This document shows positions 9,934 to 21,695 of a stretch of DNA of 64,000 nt, piece by piece. A program made the translations under genes and the position numbers. Under the pieces are notes generated by a model that saw only the letters and a list, made by a program, of their open reading frames with translations, did not search any database and was not told where the DNA came from. Source of the stretch: Mycocentrospora acerina (lineage: Eukaryota; Ascomycota; Dothideomycetes; Pleosporales); assembly GCA_022701365.1 (NCBI GenBank), contig JAKUHH010000028.1, positions 186,001-250,000 on the forward strand. Reading direction: 5' to 3'. How positions within the stretch are numbered: the first letter of the stretch is position 1; each line of letters opens with the position of its first letter.

Positions 9934-11224
9934 ATGAGCAAAGAGAAGTTTAACTTCAAGGCAAACATCAAGACTAGTCCGAGCTGCTTACGATGCGGAG
10001 AGTTTGTTCAGAATCATCCAAAGGGACCGTGTATATGTAGATTTTGTGGTAAGCTCAGTGCACATCCTGAAGAGCCATGCTTGCTGCTCCATGCTTCGCC
10101 TTCACGGTGGAGATTTCGACTACCTGTCACTACCTTTGGCGGAAAAACTGACAGGGTAATCTCCAAGAACGCGAAGATCGAGCCAATTCAAGATGAGTAA
10201 CTACTGATCGTTGAGAAGGGTCACCATGAATTCAATAGGTGCCCAACTATGTTGCCTGGACATGGATACAAGGTCGTCGTACCAAGACAAGCCAGGGAGG
10301 TCAATTCCTGGTTCCTAAGCGGCGGTGAGTCCAAGCGGAATCGCAATGACGACGACAGCGACAACAGCGATGATGGCGCCAACGCCAACACCAACGCCAA
10401 CGTACCGCCACCTGGGCGCAGACAGCAAGAGCCACCTCGCTCAAGATATGTCCCTCCAGAACAACGGTCGTATTGGCAGGACCGTACTATCAGATCGGAG
10501 GAAGAACTCAAGCATCGTGGTCCGCGTTCGACTTTGGAACACAGTCATTATCCAATTCAAGATAGTCCTGTGATGGGTTAGTACAATAACTATCCCCCTC
10601 CTCATTGGGACGGTTGTCGACAAGACCGATTCAGCAGTCAATATCCACCTCTAGATAGTCCTTCATTGAATCGGTACAGCAGCTACTACTCCTATCCTTG
10701 GGATGGCTATTAGCTGGAGCATTCTGGTAGCTAATATCCACCTCCCTTGCCGAGTCAGCACAGTAGCTACTACGCCCTTCTTCTACGTAGTTATCAACTG
10801 GACCGACAGAACAGCTTTTATTCTACCCACCTTCAAAAGACTAGTTATCGATATCAACCGTCATTCCCAACACAATATAGCGGACAAATCAATCATGTAA
10901 CCCAGCTACTTGAACGTCGCCAACATGGTGGCTATCTATCTCCGCCAGTTGAGCAGTATCAACCAGCACCGCATAGGGTGTCACATCTACCCGCCTGAGC
11001 AGCATCGCCCAGAGCCATATAGACCATCATTTCTACCTGAGCTGCACCGCCGAAATGGCAGATTTTTACCTCCGCTAGCTGAGCAGTACCAACCAGTACC
11101 ACACAGGGCATCATTCCCGCTGCCTGAGCAGTCTCTAGCACCGCACATCCAACCACAACATAAACCTCACCATTCTAGTATTTCTGGTCGTATTGTAATC
11201 AACACTCCGCAAAGGCAGGTATAA
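9934..11224 (+). pseudogene. Decayed zinc-knuckle / Tyr-Pro-Gln-rich protein gene
   Basis: From the ATG at 9934 the frame encodes two zinc-knuckle-like units, CLRCGEFVQNHPKGPC and CRFCGKLSAHPEEPC. A possible 42-base intron (10197-10238) restores the frame to a Gly/Asp/Asn-rich, then Tyr/Pro/Gln-rich region with imperfect repeats (SSQYPPLDSP, NRYSSYYSYPWDGY, EQYQPAPHR, EQYQPVPHR). The frame holds TAG at 10579, TAG at 10711 and TAA at 10732, plus a frameshift near 10985. Aligning the internal repeats shows that the TAA replaces a CAA Gln codon (AGTCAATATCCACCT versus AGCTAATATCCACCT). This is a C-to-T change at CpA. Zinc-knuckle proteins bind nucleic acid; the original role is unknown. Confidence 0.6.
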
Positions 11225-13436
11225 AATGGACATAGTTTCAGTGGGCGAGAAATGATAGATTTGGACGCAGAAGTGGATACCCGGGTAGTAGAGAGCGTAG
11301 AATTGAGTAATATAGAGCCAAAACCAAGAGATGTGGAAGCGTATAAGGCAGGAAGAATAATTCAATGATTGAGTAGACAATCGAAGTATACTTAAAGCTG
11401 TGAAATTGAATGGAGAATAGAAACTTACGGGAAGACGAGAGAAGTTTTGTTTGTAGTAGATCAACTGAAGGATACATCCTGGTTTGACTGACATCATACC
11501 ACTATGATACAATGTGATGCCAGCGTATATTTTCGAGTAGATGACTGAGATTTATTCTGCGAGGGAACAATCAGGAGGAACTTGTTGTATTATTAGGAGC
11601 GTAGAACTCGGAGACTACATAGGAGTTGAGTGCTCACGTGCTCATACACGTGCAGGCTGACATATTCCATATTAGTCTTGTGTATTCTCATTGAATCGTC
11701 TCAAGTCAGTGTCATGTGCTGTCCAAATACCAAGCCAGTATCACCATAAAAGGAGTCAAATCTTCTGCATTGTATGCTCTCAACACATACACATCCGCGA
11801 CCTCCGATCCTGCTGTGATGGCTGGATTTGATCACATTCGAGAGAGTTGCTTCCCTTCCGAGCTTGATAACGAAATTCCGTTTCTGGGCCAGAAATGATT
11901 TGCTTTGATCAATTTCGAACAGACAAGCAGCGCAACTGCAGTATCGCCTTTGATGGCAGCCACCCAGTTAAGTCGCTCACAACTATGCTACTCCAATCTT
12001 TGTCGGTGTGGTTTCCGTCCCGGTTTTTTAATTTGCCGTCTCATTATAGAAGCCTCTAAAAATCTAATCAGCTCCTCGGAAGCAGCTCTTACGCTTGTTT
12101 TCGGCCGTTTTAATCTGTGCCTAAGTACTTCGAACACGAGGACCCACCCAATGATGTAAATGGGCCTGCATGGTAGGCAGCCGCACCGGGTACAAAGGAC
12201 ATAACGTAAGGATCTTGACGTGTTCAGGTGGCAACCACTCTTCTGAATGATCACTGTGGTTCTTAGGCAAAAATCGTGTGTATGTCGAGCTAAGTGCGAG
12301 CAATACAAAGTGCCAAGCCTTTGACGCAAACTGACAAACACGTTGTCGTGTCTAGATGAATCAATACAATCGTACTGAGAGTAAAGGAAGAGTGTAGTCT
12401 ACATGATTCTGCAATACCCTCTAAACAACGCCTTGTTTACGACAATTCAAATGATGTGATGCGAATGTTTCACATTGCGAGATTGGGATTAATTTTAGCG
12501 TACAATTGAAATCTTGTTTACCGATAATATTTCACTCCACTAGAATTATGCTCCCATGATATTGTATCCAATAAGTGCGACGTGCGCGTCTGCAATTGGA
12601 TTGCGAATATACACACGCTATTACAGTAATCATTTAAATGAAGAAGTGGCTAATACTGCCTACCCACGTTTTCTAGACTGCTAAGGGGTATAAGTAAGAC
12701 AAATCTGGTGCACTTCTATCTTTTTGTGCACCTAAAGCTCCTGCCTCATTTATTTAGATACCCTGCGCACATTGTTCTTCAAACGAACACTGAAGAAAGC
12801 CGAAGTTTGTCACGCTGCTCATGACGTCATTTGTAATGCCTGGCGCTTGCCAAAAGCTAGACATTGGGGTCCTGAAACATAACGAAGCAGGGGGTCTACA
12901 TTCCTGTTGTGTCCTTCACCAACGTTGAAGTTGAGGGCAAACGCGACGTGTGCCTAGCTCCAAAGCCTCACTATTTCATGATAACGAATCAGGAGGCTCG
13001 ATGTTGATGAGTCTTTCAAACGCTCGCTTGTTATGATAGGAATGATGACGGAGCAAGATTACCATAAGTTTTGAAGATCGTGAACGAGACATCTACTTGG
13101 ATGGCAAAAATCATCTCAGAGAGGGATTATACATCCACGCTGACTGGCTGATAACACAAGGCTGAACACGAGCCTGTCCGTTACCTTTGGAGCTGATACT
13201 CATAAGACTCTTACACTCTTTCATCGACTTCGGGCCATCAATGAGAATTCACACGATTGTTTGTTAGGCCAGCTCTACTTTCAGGTTAAAGCACGTACAC
13301 TTTGCGGTGTGACAAGAGCAATTCGTGGCGCTTCCGGATTGGCACGCGCACACGATTCAGCCTTTGCTGGTCAAAACACCTAAAACCTCCAGACACCCAC
13401 TCTCGGTTTCCACAGCTTGCAACTGCGTTCAACGAT
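11225..13436. other. 2.2 kb without a supported gene
   Basis: Several short open frames occur on both strands, including a 117-codon one at 11988-12341 on the minus strand. None has an ATG-to-stop structure with domain or splice support. A stretch at 13070-13165 (EDRERDIYLDGKNHLREG in plus frame) may be a relic exon. The 300 bases before 13437 form the promoter of the membrane protein gene. Confidence 0.4.
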
Positions 13437-15624
13437 ATGGAGACTCAACAGAATCGCGCTATAATAGGAATATGGAAGGATTATACCACAGGATGTGAGT
13501 GTGGATGAGAATGGCTCCACCTGTTGGATACGCGTAGGCTAACGTTGGTGCCTGCTTTAGATACAGTTTTATCGGTTTCAGAACCTTGGGACACTGTGAT
13601 CATAGTTGCAGTAGGTGCTTGGCTCTCATGGTCTTTGAAATACACGAAGAAGATATTGGGCAATTTAGCGCTATGGCTCAATCTTCGGCGAACAGAACCA
13701 TCCCGAAACTCGGACAACGTTGAGGAGGCGACAGACCAAACGCCGTTGATAAATCGTGAAGGAGATTCGCAGGTACTTCCTAGAATTTACAAAGAAACCA
13801 GTGGCGTTCGTGATCTATTCTGGGAATCGCTTTTCAACAAAGAATTATCATGGAACAAACGCTGTAGGGTATTTCTCCTCTACATTACTATGGCGCTTAC
13901 TGCCAGTGGCATGATAGTCATAGGATATTTCGTATCAACGATGAGAGTGACGCGTTCTGTAAGGCTGGCCTCGGACCACTGTGGACTGTGGGTCTTCAAC
14001 GGAGATGCACGTTCTAAAGCAGCCACAAGGGTGGGGCTACTTGATCTTAAAAAAGAAGAGAGAGCTGCCGAATATGCTCAAGATTGTTATGGCCAAATCT
14101 CAGGTATCAACGCTGCACGATGCGACCGGTTCTATCGTTCGAAGTTGTCGTTTCACAGAGAAAAGATTGAATACGACTGCCCTTTTGAGGATAGCATTTG
14201 TGACCAGAACCCAACAGTCAAATTCACTACTCCAATTACTGACGCAAGTGAGCTTGGTATCAACAGTCTTTATAATCACAAATTTCGTCGAAGCACCACA
14301 TGCACGCCCCTCAACATGAATTATCCATTTATTCAGAACGAAACTGAAAATAACGTTACAACCTATTACTATTACTACGGAAGTAAAGGTAGCGGCGAGG
14401 GTCAGGTCAATTATACATATACAACTATTGGAGATCCTTATAATCGTCTGGCTCCGGTTTATGATGTTTTGTCAGTATATCAATCCACTTTGACCCTCAA
14501 TTTTACTGATACAATTCCCAAGTGCATATAACTCAGCTCCAGGGACGAACTATTGGACACCACGATCAGAGCTCAGATTTCAGGAATTCAGTACCTTGAC
14601 AATTCTGTTTGTATCTTCGCTTCGAATATTGTATAACAAAAGTAGTATCGACCCTATATTTCCTGCAGACCAACCCGTACCGGTACCAGGAAATCGGGAT
14701 CCGTGGTATCGAAATTCAGACCCTCGAGCCCGTCCGCTTGCGTGTATCAATAGTATTGATCTATGCTTACCAGATGAGACGCAGTGCACGCCTATGTGGA
14801 CCCCGGATAGGCCTGAAAATTTGACGTCTGTACAGACCCAAGAGAAGTATAACAACTTCACATATACTCCAGAACTCACTCTTCTGTTCACTTCTCTTTA
14901 TCACACTGATATCTATGACTCAATCAAGAAACGCCAAGGTCGCGCACTACTAGCCCAGAAAGTGGTTTCGGGATATTTCTCGGACACCATAGGAGAATTT
15001 CACTGGATGGATGAAATCCAGAATTTGGTCGCAATTGCACACGCCCGTATGCAGATCAACGCCTGGAGTGTTGCTAGTGGAGAGGACTCATTCCATGAGG
15101 ATGTAGACGGTTTCGTGGAGACTACCAAAAAGATAAAGCACCTATGTGGCAAGTTCAAATATAACCTGCAGGGTTACACTAGCCTGAGCTTTAAGGCGCT
15201 CGTTTCTATTTGGTGTTTGCTCCCAGTTTTGTGGTTTCTCAGCCTGGATTACCATCCTGTTGCAAAAAGAGTACGCACAGGATTCGAAGCAGTCAAAACC
15301 CGACTCAACAATATCTGGCTTGAGTTCAAGAGATTCTGGGCCAGTCTAGGGCATGATGCGCCAACAAATAGAGATGACACACTTGACTCTGGAGTTGCCG
15401 ATCCCAGTCCTCCTGAAGAAGTGCCTACAGCAGTCACATCAGATACTCAGACTAACTCGCAACCACAAGCACGATCATATGCTACACTAGGCCCTACAGT
15501 AAACGTTCAGAAATCCCAAATAACGTGGGAGCCATTGGTATACTGGAAACTTGCAGAGGGGTTGCTATTTCTCATTTGGTTTCCTCTAAAATTTCTCTTC
15601 AATATTTGTCTTGGAGAACGTTGA
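13437..15624 (+). CDS. Large fungal membrane protein of unknown function
   Basis: My model joins 13437-13494, 13561-14470 and 14523-15624, giving 689 aa. Intron 1 has GTGAGT, a perfect GCTAAC branch point and TTTAG. Intron 2 (52 bases) has GTCAGT, TACTGAT and AAG; without it the frame would appear shifted at 14528. Membrane segments are visible near the N-terminus (TVIIVAVGAWLSW), at VFLLYITMALTASGMIVIGY, at ALVSIWCLLPVLWFLSL and at the C-terminus (LLFLIWFPLKFLFNI). Between the second and third lies a long extracytoplasmic region with paired Cys and many Asn glycosylation sites (NFT, NYT, NET). The pattern matches a lineage-expanded family of unannotated Pleosporales membrane proteins. Its function is unknown. 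Confidence 0.75.
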
Positions 15625-16057
15625 TATGATCAACATTGGGGGGTTGAGAAATTTTACCCGCAAGTTTGCCTCACCTTCAGCCTCATCTCTTTTTCAGCCT
15701 TGCCTGTACGTCATTTCAGCCAGCCACACCATCTTGTCGGGCAGCAAATGAGGCTCTTATTTCCTATTCGATCGATCAAGAACGTGTGTTCTCGTTCCAT
15801 TGGTGACCCAATCTGCCCGGCTGACCTCTGAAATTGAAGGACAGAGAATTCACTCTTTTAAGTGGTCACTCACACGAGGCTTGCATTACGCTTGCATATA
15901 CGGCAGTACCCATGTCTGTTCAAGCCCAACTAGCCTCCACGGATATACTGCGTTTCCCCGGCGTTTGCTGCGTTGCGTATCCGGATGAGGCTACATTCTG
16001 CTTTGCGTTATACCCAGTTCTAGCATCCATTTTCAAAGCTTATCCTAAACACGTACG

Positions 16058-16688
16058 ATGGCAGCTCCAGATTCTTCCACAGCAAATCCCTGGATTTGGT
16101 GTGCAAACCAAAAGAAGTATTATCGCATTGCTAACGAGAACGGAACAACTGTGTATATTTGGCAAAAACATCAACAAACATTATCAGATACGGCGTTTTC
16201 AACTTGTAACGAAGCACAAAGGTACGTTACGAGTGTTCCAGAGCATTATATCAAGTAACTGACCCTTTGTTGCTCTACCCAATAGCTCCAATCCTGAAAT
16301 CCATTCGACCTCTACAGCTGACCCACTTTGGAATGAATACTCGCTACACAACGGGAACGACCAGACTCAGGGTGCTGCCATGACTTCTTTTGGATATCTT
16401 ACTTGTGCCCATTCGAAGCAAGCTCCTGTGCTAGAGATCAGGACAGAATACCAGCACATACTCCCAACTCAGATCGCACGCGACCCGCATCAATACACGC
16501 CCCGTTCAGTTCCACCTTCACCAGAAAAGATCAATGGGTTGGGTGATGAGCTCGGTCACCATAATGGCCAGGACAACAACAGAGATATGAATGACGGAGA
16601 TATGGTTGGTGGCCACAAGATGGGGACTACTAAAGTACAAGAGAATATAACAAAAACGCGAAGTCCGGAAACATTCATCGACCTCTAG
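16058..16688 (+). CDS. Hypothetical protein with an N-terminal WW-like segment
   Basis: A two-exon model (16058-16221, 16286-16688) gives 188 aa. The intron has GTACGT, TAACTGAC and CCAATAG, and the frame stays open across it. The N-terminus (NPWIWCANQKKYYRI ... GTTVYIWQ) has the spaced Trp/Tyr pattern of small WW- or OCRE-like modules. It is too divergent for assignment. The rest is polar and disordered (His/Asp/Asn/Gly-rich). It lies in tandem, 430 bases downstream of the membrane protein gene. No function is proposed. Confidence 0.55.
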
Positions 16689-18118
16689 AGAAACCATCAG
16701 TGTAGAAGCCTGGCGGCTTAGGTCGGAGCCCATGTGGCCAGAAAGTGCTATACAAAGATGGTGTTCGTTTGACGCCAGCATCTCATCCCAACGTCCAAGT
16801 AATGGAAGAGGCAGAACTTCAGGATGCGTGCAAGCATCTAGGGGTATGTTTTCCTCCTACAAAAAAGGCCAGTGTATCTCGATACTGTGCCTTAGCGGTT
16901 AGTGTATGTTCAGTCCTAACTTATATGAAGACGGAAAGTTGCGACAACGTTCAGTCGTGAGAGAGCGCAAATGCGTTCAATGAGTCATTGGTTGTGGCCG
17001 CACCTCAAGGATCGAACACGAGGATTGAGATGCCGAGTGTGAGGATATTGAAATTATCCTATTGAGTGTCAGTGGATATTTGCGAGGTACCAGCCTTTTC
17101 CTAATCATCGGGGGTGTTATTGTGAGATATAGTCTATGTGTCACCACAATATGTACTGTGGGAGACCTAGTAGAGACGTAAGTAAAGTCGAGCAAAATGT
17201 GCTCGCGATACAACCTAGAGTGGATACCGCCAGCGGGCATGATACACCGTGTTCATCGAAGTCCTCTTCAGTCATATTCAAAGCACGAAAACTGACATCG
17301 TCACGAATGGAATGCCAATCTATTTTTGAATCAAACCGAAGCGCTCCAAATAGCCCGGATACAGCTCATACTGCCCCACAGAGAGGCAATCGTTAGCATA
17401 CTCGTCGCCGTCATTATTCAGGATACTAGTTTTGTGGATCATAGGAAAATTTGGCTAGGAAGAGCGTATTGTTGTATTTGATAGGGATGCTAAAGATCAA
17501 GATGATTTTGGTACTAGGGTTAGGAAGAGGCTACCTTACATCGACTAACGTTGTTAAGTCCGGGACGCAGTCAACATAAATTCGATGGCGGGTGCGTTAT
17601 CAAGCTGAAAGATGAAATGGAGAAAGGGTCTAGAAATCCTAATCTTACACTGACGCTTATGTGAGTCTCTCAGTCAGTCTCACAATGGTATTGAGAGTTA
17701 GAAGATCAGGAAGAAGATTTACATTTCCTTAGTAACCTGAGCTTTTCGCAAGATGGCAAAGCCATACAGTACTGATACTGTCATTCCAGGATAGCCAGGA
17801 ATTGTCTAGATGTATAGATTAGCGATGTAATATCCTACCGTGGGTGGCCACATACTCTTTCCTTGCCAAGTCGTTCAAAAAGTCGTTTGACAACACCTCT
17901 AAAATGACATCTCTTTAGACAAGCAAATGACGACTGCATATTATATTATGCGGGCCGAATGGCACAAGGAGACGATCTTATCCTTTTAGCTATCAGCAAA
18001 TCATCGAAGAACGGCCGAATCCTCCCTATATGTAACTCGAGACTCGAAATTCTCTGTACTACTAGATACATTGAAATTCTGGTTAATTCAGCATCTTACG
18101 ATTGAGGATAAGATTAAA
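16689..18118. other. 1.4 kb without a supported gene
   Basis: Only short frames with frequent stops are seen on both strands. At 16965-17040 a CVQ...CGR...-like fragment interrupted by TGA codons could be a remnant of a cysteine-rich domain, but it is too short to call. AT-rich sequence precedes the next gene. Confidence 0.4.
18027..18033 (+). promoter_or_regulatory. TATA-like box of the Gly-rich secreted protein gene
   Basis: The sequence CTATATGTAA lies about 90 bases before the ATG at 18119 in an otherwise ordinary fungal promoter. Confidence 0.4.
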
Positions 18119-18646
18119 ATGTTCTCTCCACTATTTTTATTATCATCTCTTACCTTTCCTGTATTCTCGTCAGCACAGCTACCGCCGAAGCGCCAGACAG
18201 GGGGGGGTGTTTCAATTACCGACTTCAATAAAAATGTTACATCTACACGAGGGATAGGAAATGTAGCAGCTGCAGGGACTTTGGCCCCCTTCGGAGAAAT
18301 TGGTATTGGTACAAAGTCCCAAAATCACATTCCTGAGACTTTTCAGAGCAAAAACTGACTCAAATCCGTAGGCTGCGGCATAAACTGGGAGAGTGATGTA
18401 TCGTACGGAGGAGGCCTGCAAGCCGGTTCGGAGACATTTGGATTGGGCGGGGGCTACACCATCAGACCGGATTCTCTCGAACTCGGTGCGGGGATTGGCG
18501 TTAATTCAGCGAACGCCAGCGCCAGCATACAATTCTCAGGCTCGAAGAATGGCTCTTTCGAGCTTGTTTTTGAGAGCTCGACTAGTATTGTCTGCACGCC
18601 TGGAACACAGGATGGGAAATTCACTGTCAGATGTAAAACCGTATGA
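18119..18646 (+). CDS. Gly/Ser-rich small secreted protein
   Basis: The model joins 18119-18308 and 18372-18646 and gives 154 aa. The 63-base intron has GTACAA, an ACTGAC branch point and GTAG. Unspliced, the frame stops at 18358. The signal peptide (MFSPLFLLSSLTFPVFSSAQ) is followed by LPPKRQ, a possible Kex2 cleavage. The mature part is repetitive in Gly and alternates polar/hydrophobic residues (YGGGLQAGSETFGLGGGYTI, ELGAGIGVNSANASASI), suggesting beta-sheet. It contains three Cys, two near the C-terminus (IVCTPG ... VRCKTV). There is no catalytic motif. It is probably secreted; an effector or cell-wall role is an inference. Confidence 0.65.
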
Positions 18647-19583
18647 ATGGGAAGTCAGTCGATCGAATCGTGTAGAATTAGTAGTATAGTTTGTTTGCGG
18701 TTCTACGCTTAGTTCCCAGGATATATGCGTTGGAGTATTCCAGATGAAATAAGAGATTTTGGAGAATTAAAGGAATTTAGAGTAAATCTCCCGGTGTATC
18801 CAGACGGGCCTTTTTAATAATATAACAATCAACCAACTGAGGTAAAGCCTGCGTCGGCGTAGTTAGTAGATGATCAACAATGATGCGTATCGATGACGTC
18901 ACTGATATCGTTACTATTTTGGGTTAGTTTTGAGAAGGCTGCTCCTTCTCCATTGGAGCTTGTTTCTTTTGTTACACCGCACAGGCCAATACAGCCTACG
19001 CTCACTTCTACTGTATGGAATCTGTGACAGTGGTGACTAGTTTGAAGAAAACATGCCTATAACACCCGTTCAGGGCTGTTTGTGAAAGATCTCTGTAGGA
19101 GCTTACAATTTTGTTTGACTTTTTTAACTGCTCGCAGCAAAGAATACGAGGTAGTGGAGTGTAATAATGGAAACCAGCTCCTTTCATATTGCTCTTACTT
19201 ATGACTTGGCGATCTGTGAGGGTGTGTAGCAGAACTCGTATTTATCTTCATGTTTTGGTGGTTGGCCAGGCATATCGGACACGTCGATTTCGGTCTTCTT
19301 ACGGGTTTCCTATAGGAGTAGTCAGTCAACATGGAAACCTGCTCGAAGATATTTCGCAGAACAGCGACTTGGGTTCTGATTCTCCGGACTTCAGTGTGCA
19401 ACACTAAGTCGCAGGTATCAGGCGCAGTAAGCCCAGTTTCTCATAAGCTCACTTCTGGGACGGCTCTTACTGAAGGCAGCGCCAAACTTTAAAAGTAAAG
19501 ATTGACTGGATGAACTCTCATCAGCGTGAGTGAAAACTTACATTCGAGCAGAACATAAAGTCAATGAGTTTACAGTGACACAG
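18647..19583. other. Gene-poor stretch
   Basis: There is no complete gene. The right part may be the eroded 3' end of the DUF6594-like gene that is read on the minus strand from 20963; its expected membrane-spanning C-terminus cannot be traced here. Confidence 0.35.
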
Positions 19584-20963
19584 CTATAGTAGGCCTTCAA
19601 TAATGTCATCAAGCCATGCATGATCCCGCTCGGTACAAAGAGTGATAATATCTTCTTTATGTCGGATCCAACTTGTTTCCACTTCACCGAGTACTTTACG
19701 GTTGTTCAGATATTGATCAACGCTCTGGCACTCGCTATCAGATGGCTTGTTGAATGACATCACCTGTTGAGCCGCGCTGAGGATTTGTGCTAACAGTATC
19801 AGCTGTCAGGCTCATGATCATTTTTGGTTGACAATTATCGTATGAACAATAGGTAGCCTCAATTTCATCCGGGAGCAGGCGATGCTTTTCGGCGTGGGGA
19901 CCAAATAGCTCATGGTAGCACAAGGCATCTCCGTCGTCGTCATGTATTGTTTGCTCGTTTGCCTGTAATTCCTCCTCGAGTAACCGCAATCTTTCTTGTT
20001 TTTGAAGCAGTATCGTCGACCGAAGATATCCAAAACGCCGGTATAGAGAAACTGCTGGAAGCTTCGGGGATAGATAGTATCAGATCACCGTTGAATGTTA
20101 TGTTCAAGACTAAAGCTTACAAAGGGAAGATTCCGAATTGTTTGTATCACTCTGTGTTGATCGCTGGTTATTTGTTGTGGATGGAGTGCTCGGGGCACTG
20201 AGCGTTCGGAGCGGGACATATCCCTTGCCCTCTATAAAGCATGCCTCACCCTTCTCCATTGCGTTTACGTCGACGTAGTTCACTTCCATCGTGTCAGTTT
20301 CAAAAAAAGGACAAGTAGTCAAGTCTATCGTGAAGAGAATTAATCTGAAGATATGCGAATGCAATCTTGATTGAATTTTCTGTCTTTCCATCCTAGCCTA
20401 GCCAAGCTTGCAGACTACATGGCTATAATCACCTTTGCGTCCTCGTTACACCGCCTCAATTCCGCCCTGTCTATATATGCTACGACTGAAAAACTTTTTT
20501 TAGTCTTTAGCTGCGATTCGGGGAACAGGGTCGGGTTATCTCTCCAAATGACGGTGTCATTACTGTCTTTCAATCTGTAACAACAGACTCCACCGCTCTT
20601 CTCGACTTCCGTTACAAACGCTTCAACCGACTCATACTCATTGTTGGTCTCTCTCGAGACCCAAACTGGTTGATGTTTCCTAAACACTCTAGGATCGTCC
20701 TTTGTGGATCGATTAGCGGGGCCATCACCGGTGAGCATCGCATGGAGCAGACTCACCGTTGCGTTTGGATTGTCATCCACGATTGCTGTTGGTTGTCTCC
20801 ATTCGGGCTCGCTATTAACTTGAATCTGATTCAATTGTGGTAAGGTATCTGGAATTTAACGTGTCTTGTACGTACACACCTGATTCGAGCGTGAGATAGT
20901 GCCGTATTCCGTTTGCGTTTGAGAAGCAGCCGCCTCTTCGCTATGAGGCGCAGTATCAGGCAT
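19584..20963 (-). pseudogene. Degenerate DUF6594-like gene with an N-terminal SH3-like segment
   Basis: From an ATG at 20961-20963 (MPDTAPHSEE...), exon 1 ends at 20880. A 54-base intron leads to a second exon with FRKHQPVWVSRE ... GVCCYRLKDSNDTVIWRD, a small barrel-like segment. Two further introns are plausible: GTAGTC...TTCAG near 20345-20420 and GTAAGC...AGCAG near 20060-20130. The sequence then reads RRFGYLRSTILLQKQERLRL followed by LEEELQANEQ, which matches the start of fungal DUF6594. Later, in another frame, come LGEVETSWIRHKEDIITL and RDHAWLDDIIEGLL, matching the middle of the same domain. The two parts are separated by a frame break near 19800. The membrane-spanning C-terminus is missing. 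The gene is therefore called decayed, or a gene with an unresolved intron. Confidence 0.55.
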
Positions 20964-21695
20964 GATTGGGAGAGTTGAGTATGCCTGAAATGAAACCGGA
21001 CCTCTCTCGTTGACTGAATGTGCCGTGGGGGATGCCCGGAAATGTGGTCAGGCTGGGAGATGAGCGTGGCGACCAAGATATGCTGGCAGTGGAATCGCCA
21101 GATACGACTCACTTGCTGCAGGCAGTACGAAATGCGGAATAGGGACCTTCAACTGTGTCAATAGATGCCCCCATGTGACAATTGCTCATATTAGTGGCTT
21201 TTATGAGGGCCCTGCTTGTGGTTGGTATTAGATGATTTGATCAATGTCTCAAACCCTTATTGGTCAGCCTTGCATTGAAGTTAATAAAGTAACTGGGATT
21301 TTCTGCCTTCAATTCAGCTTTGTCTGATCATTGCACATAATAGTTTGCAGTATGCTTGTTTTCGGTCATCCAACACGAACGGGCGCATGAGGTGGAGGCT
21401 GAGCTCGTAAATCATTCTGGAGTCTCCACTGAACTAAAGAGATCTTTTACTTTAATCATAATCCTCTTTCCTGCCAATGTGCAGATGTGCTATCGCGTGT
21501 GGAGTGCGGCTCTTTAGCGATGTTTTGGTGGCTGTGGCTGTAGTTGCTCAACATCAACAGAACTGTCCAGCCTTGGATCAATTTAAATTATTTACATGAC
21601 CATCCCAAGGGATTGCATTTCCACCACAAATTTCTAAATTTATGTCAGCAAGTCTCCTCTAATTGACGCCAATAACGCAGCTCCGTTTAAATAGG
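20964..21695. other. Intergenic between two decayed genes
   Basis: No gene is seen. This is the divergent 5' region of the DUF6594-like gene (minus) and the caspase-like gene (plus). AT-rich stretches occur around 21220-21320 and 21570-21650. Confidence 0.4.

Noticed and set aside
11988..12341. 117-codon minus-strand frame rich in Arg and Cys
   Set aside because: It has a non-ATG-like start context, no recognisable motif and overlaps other random frames; possibly a relic.
14528..14595. Frameshift splitting the membrane protein gene
   Set aside because: A 52-base GT-AG intron joins both halves in frame, so no frameshift is needed.
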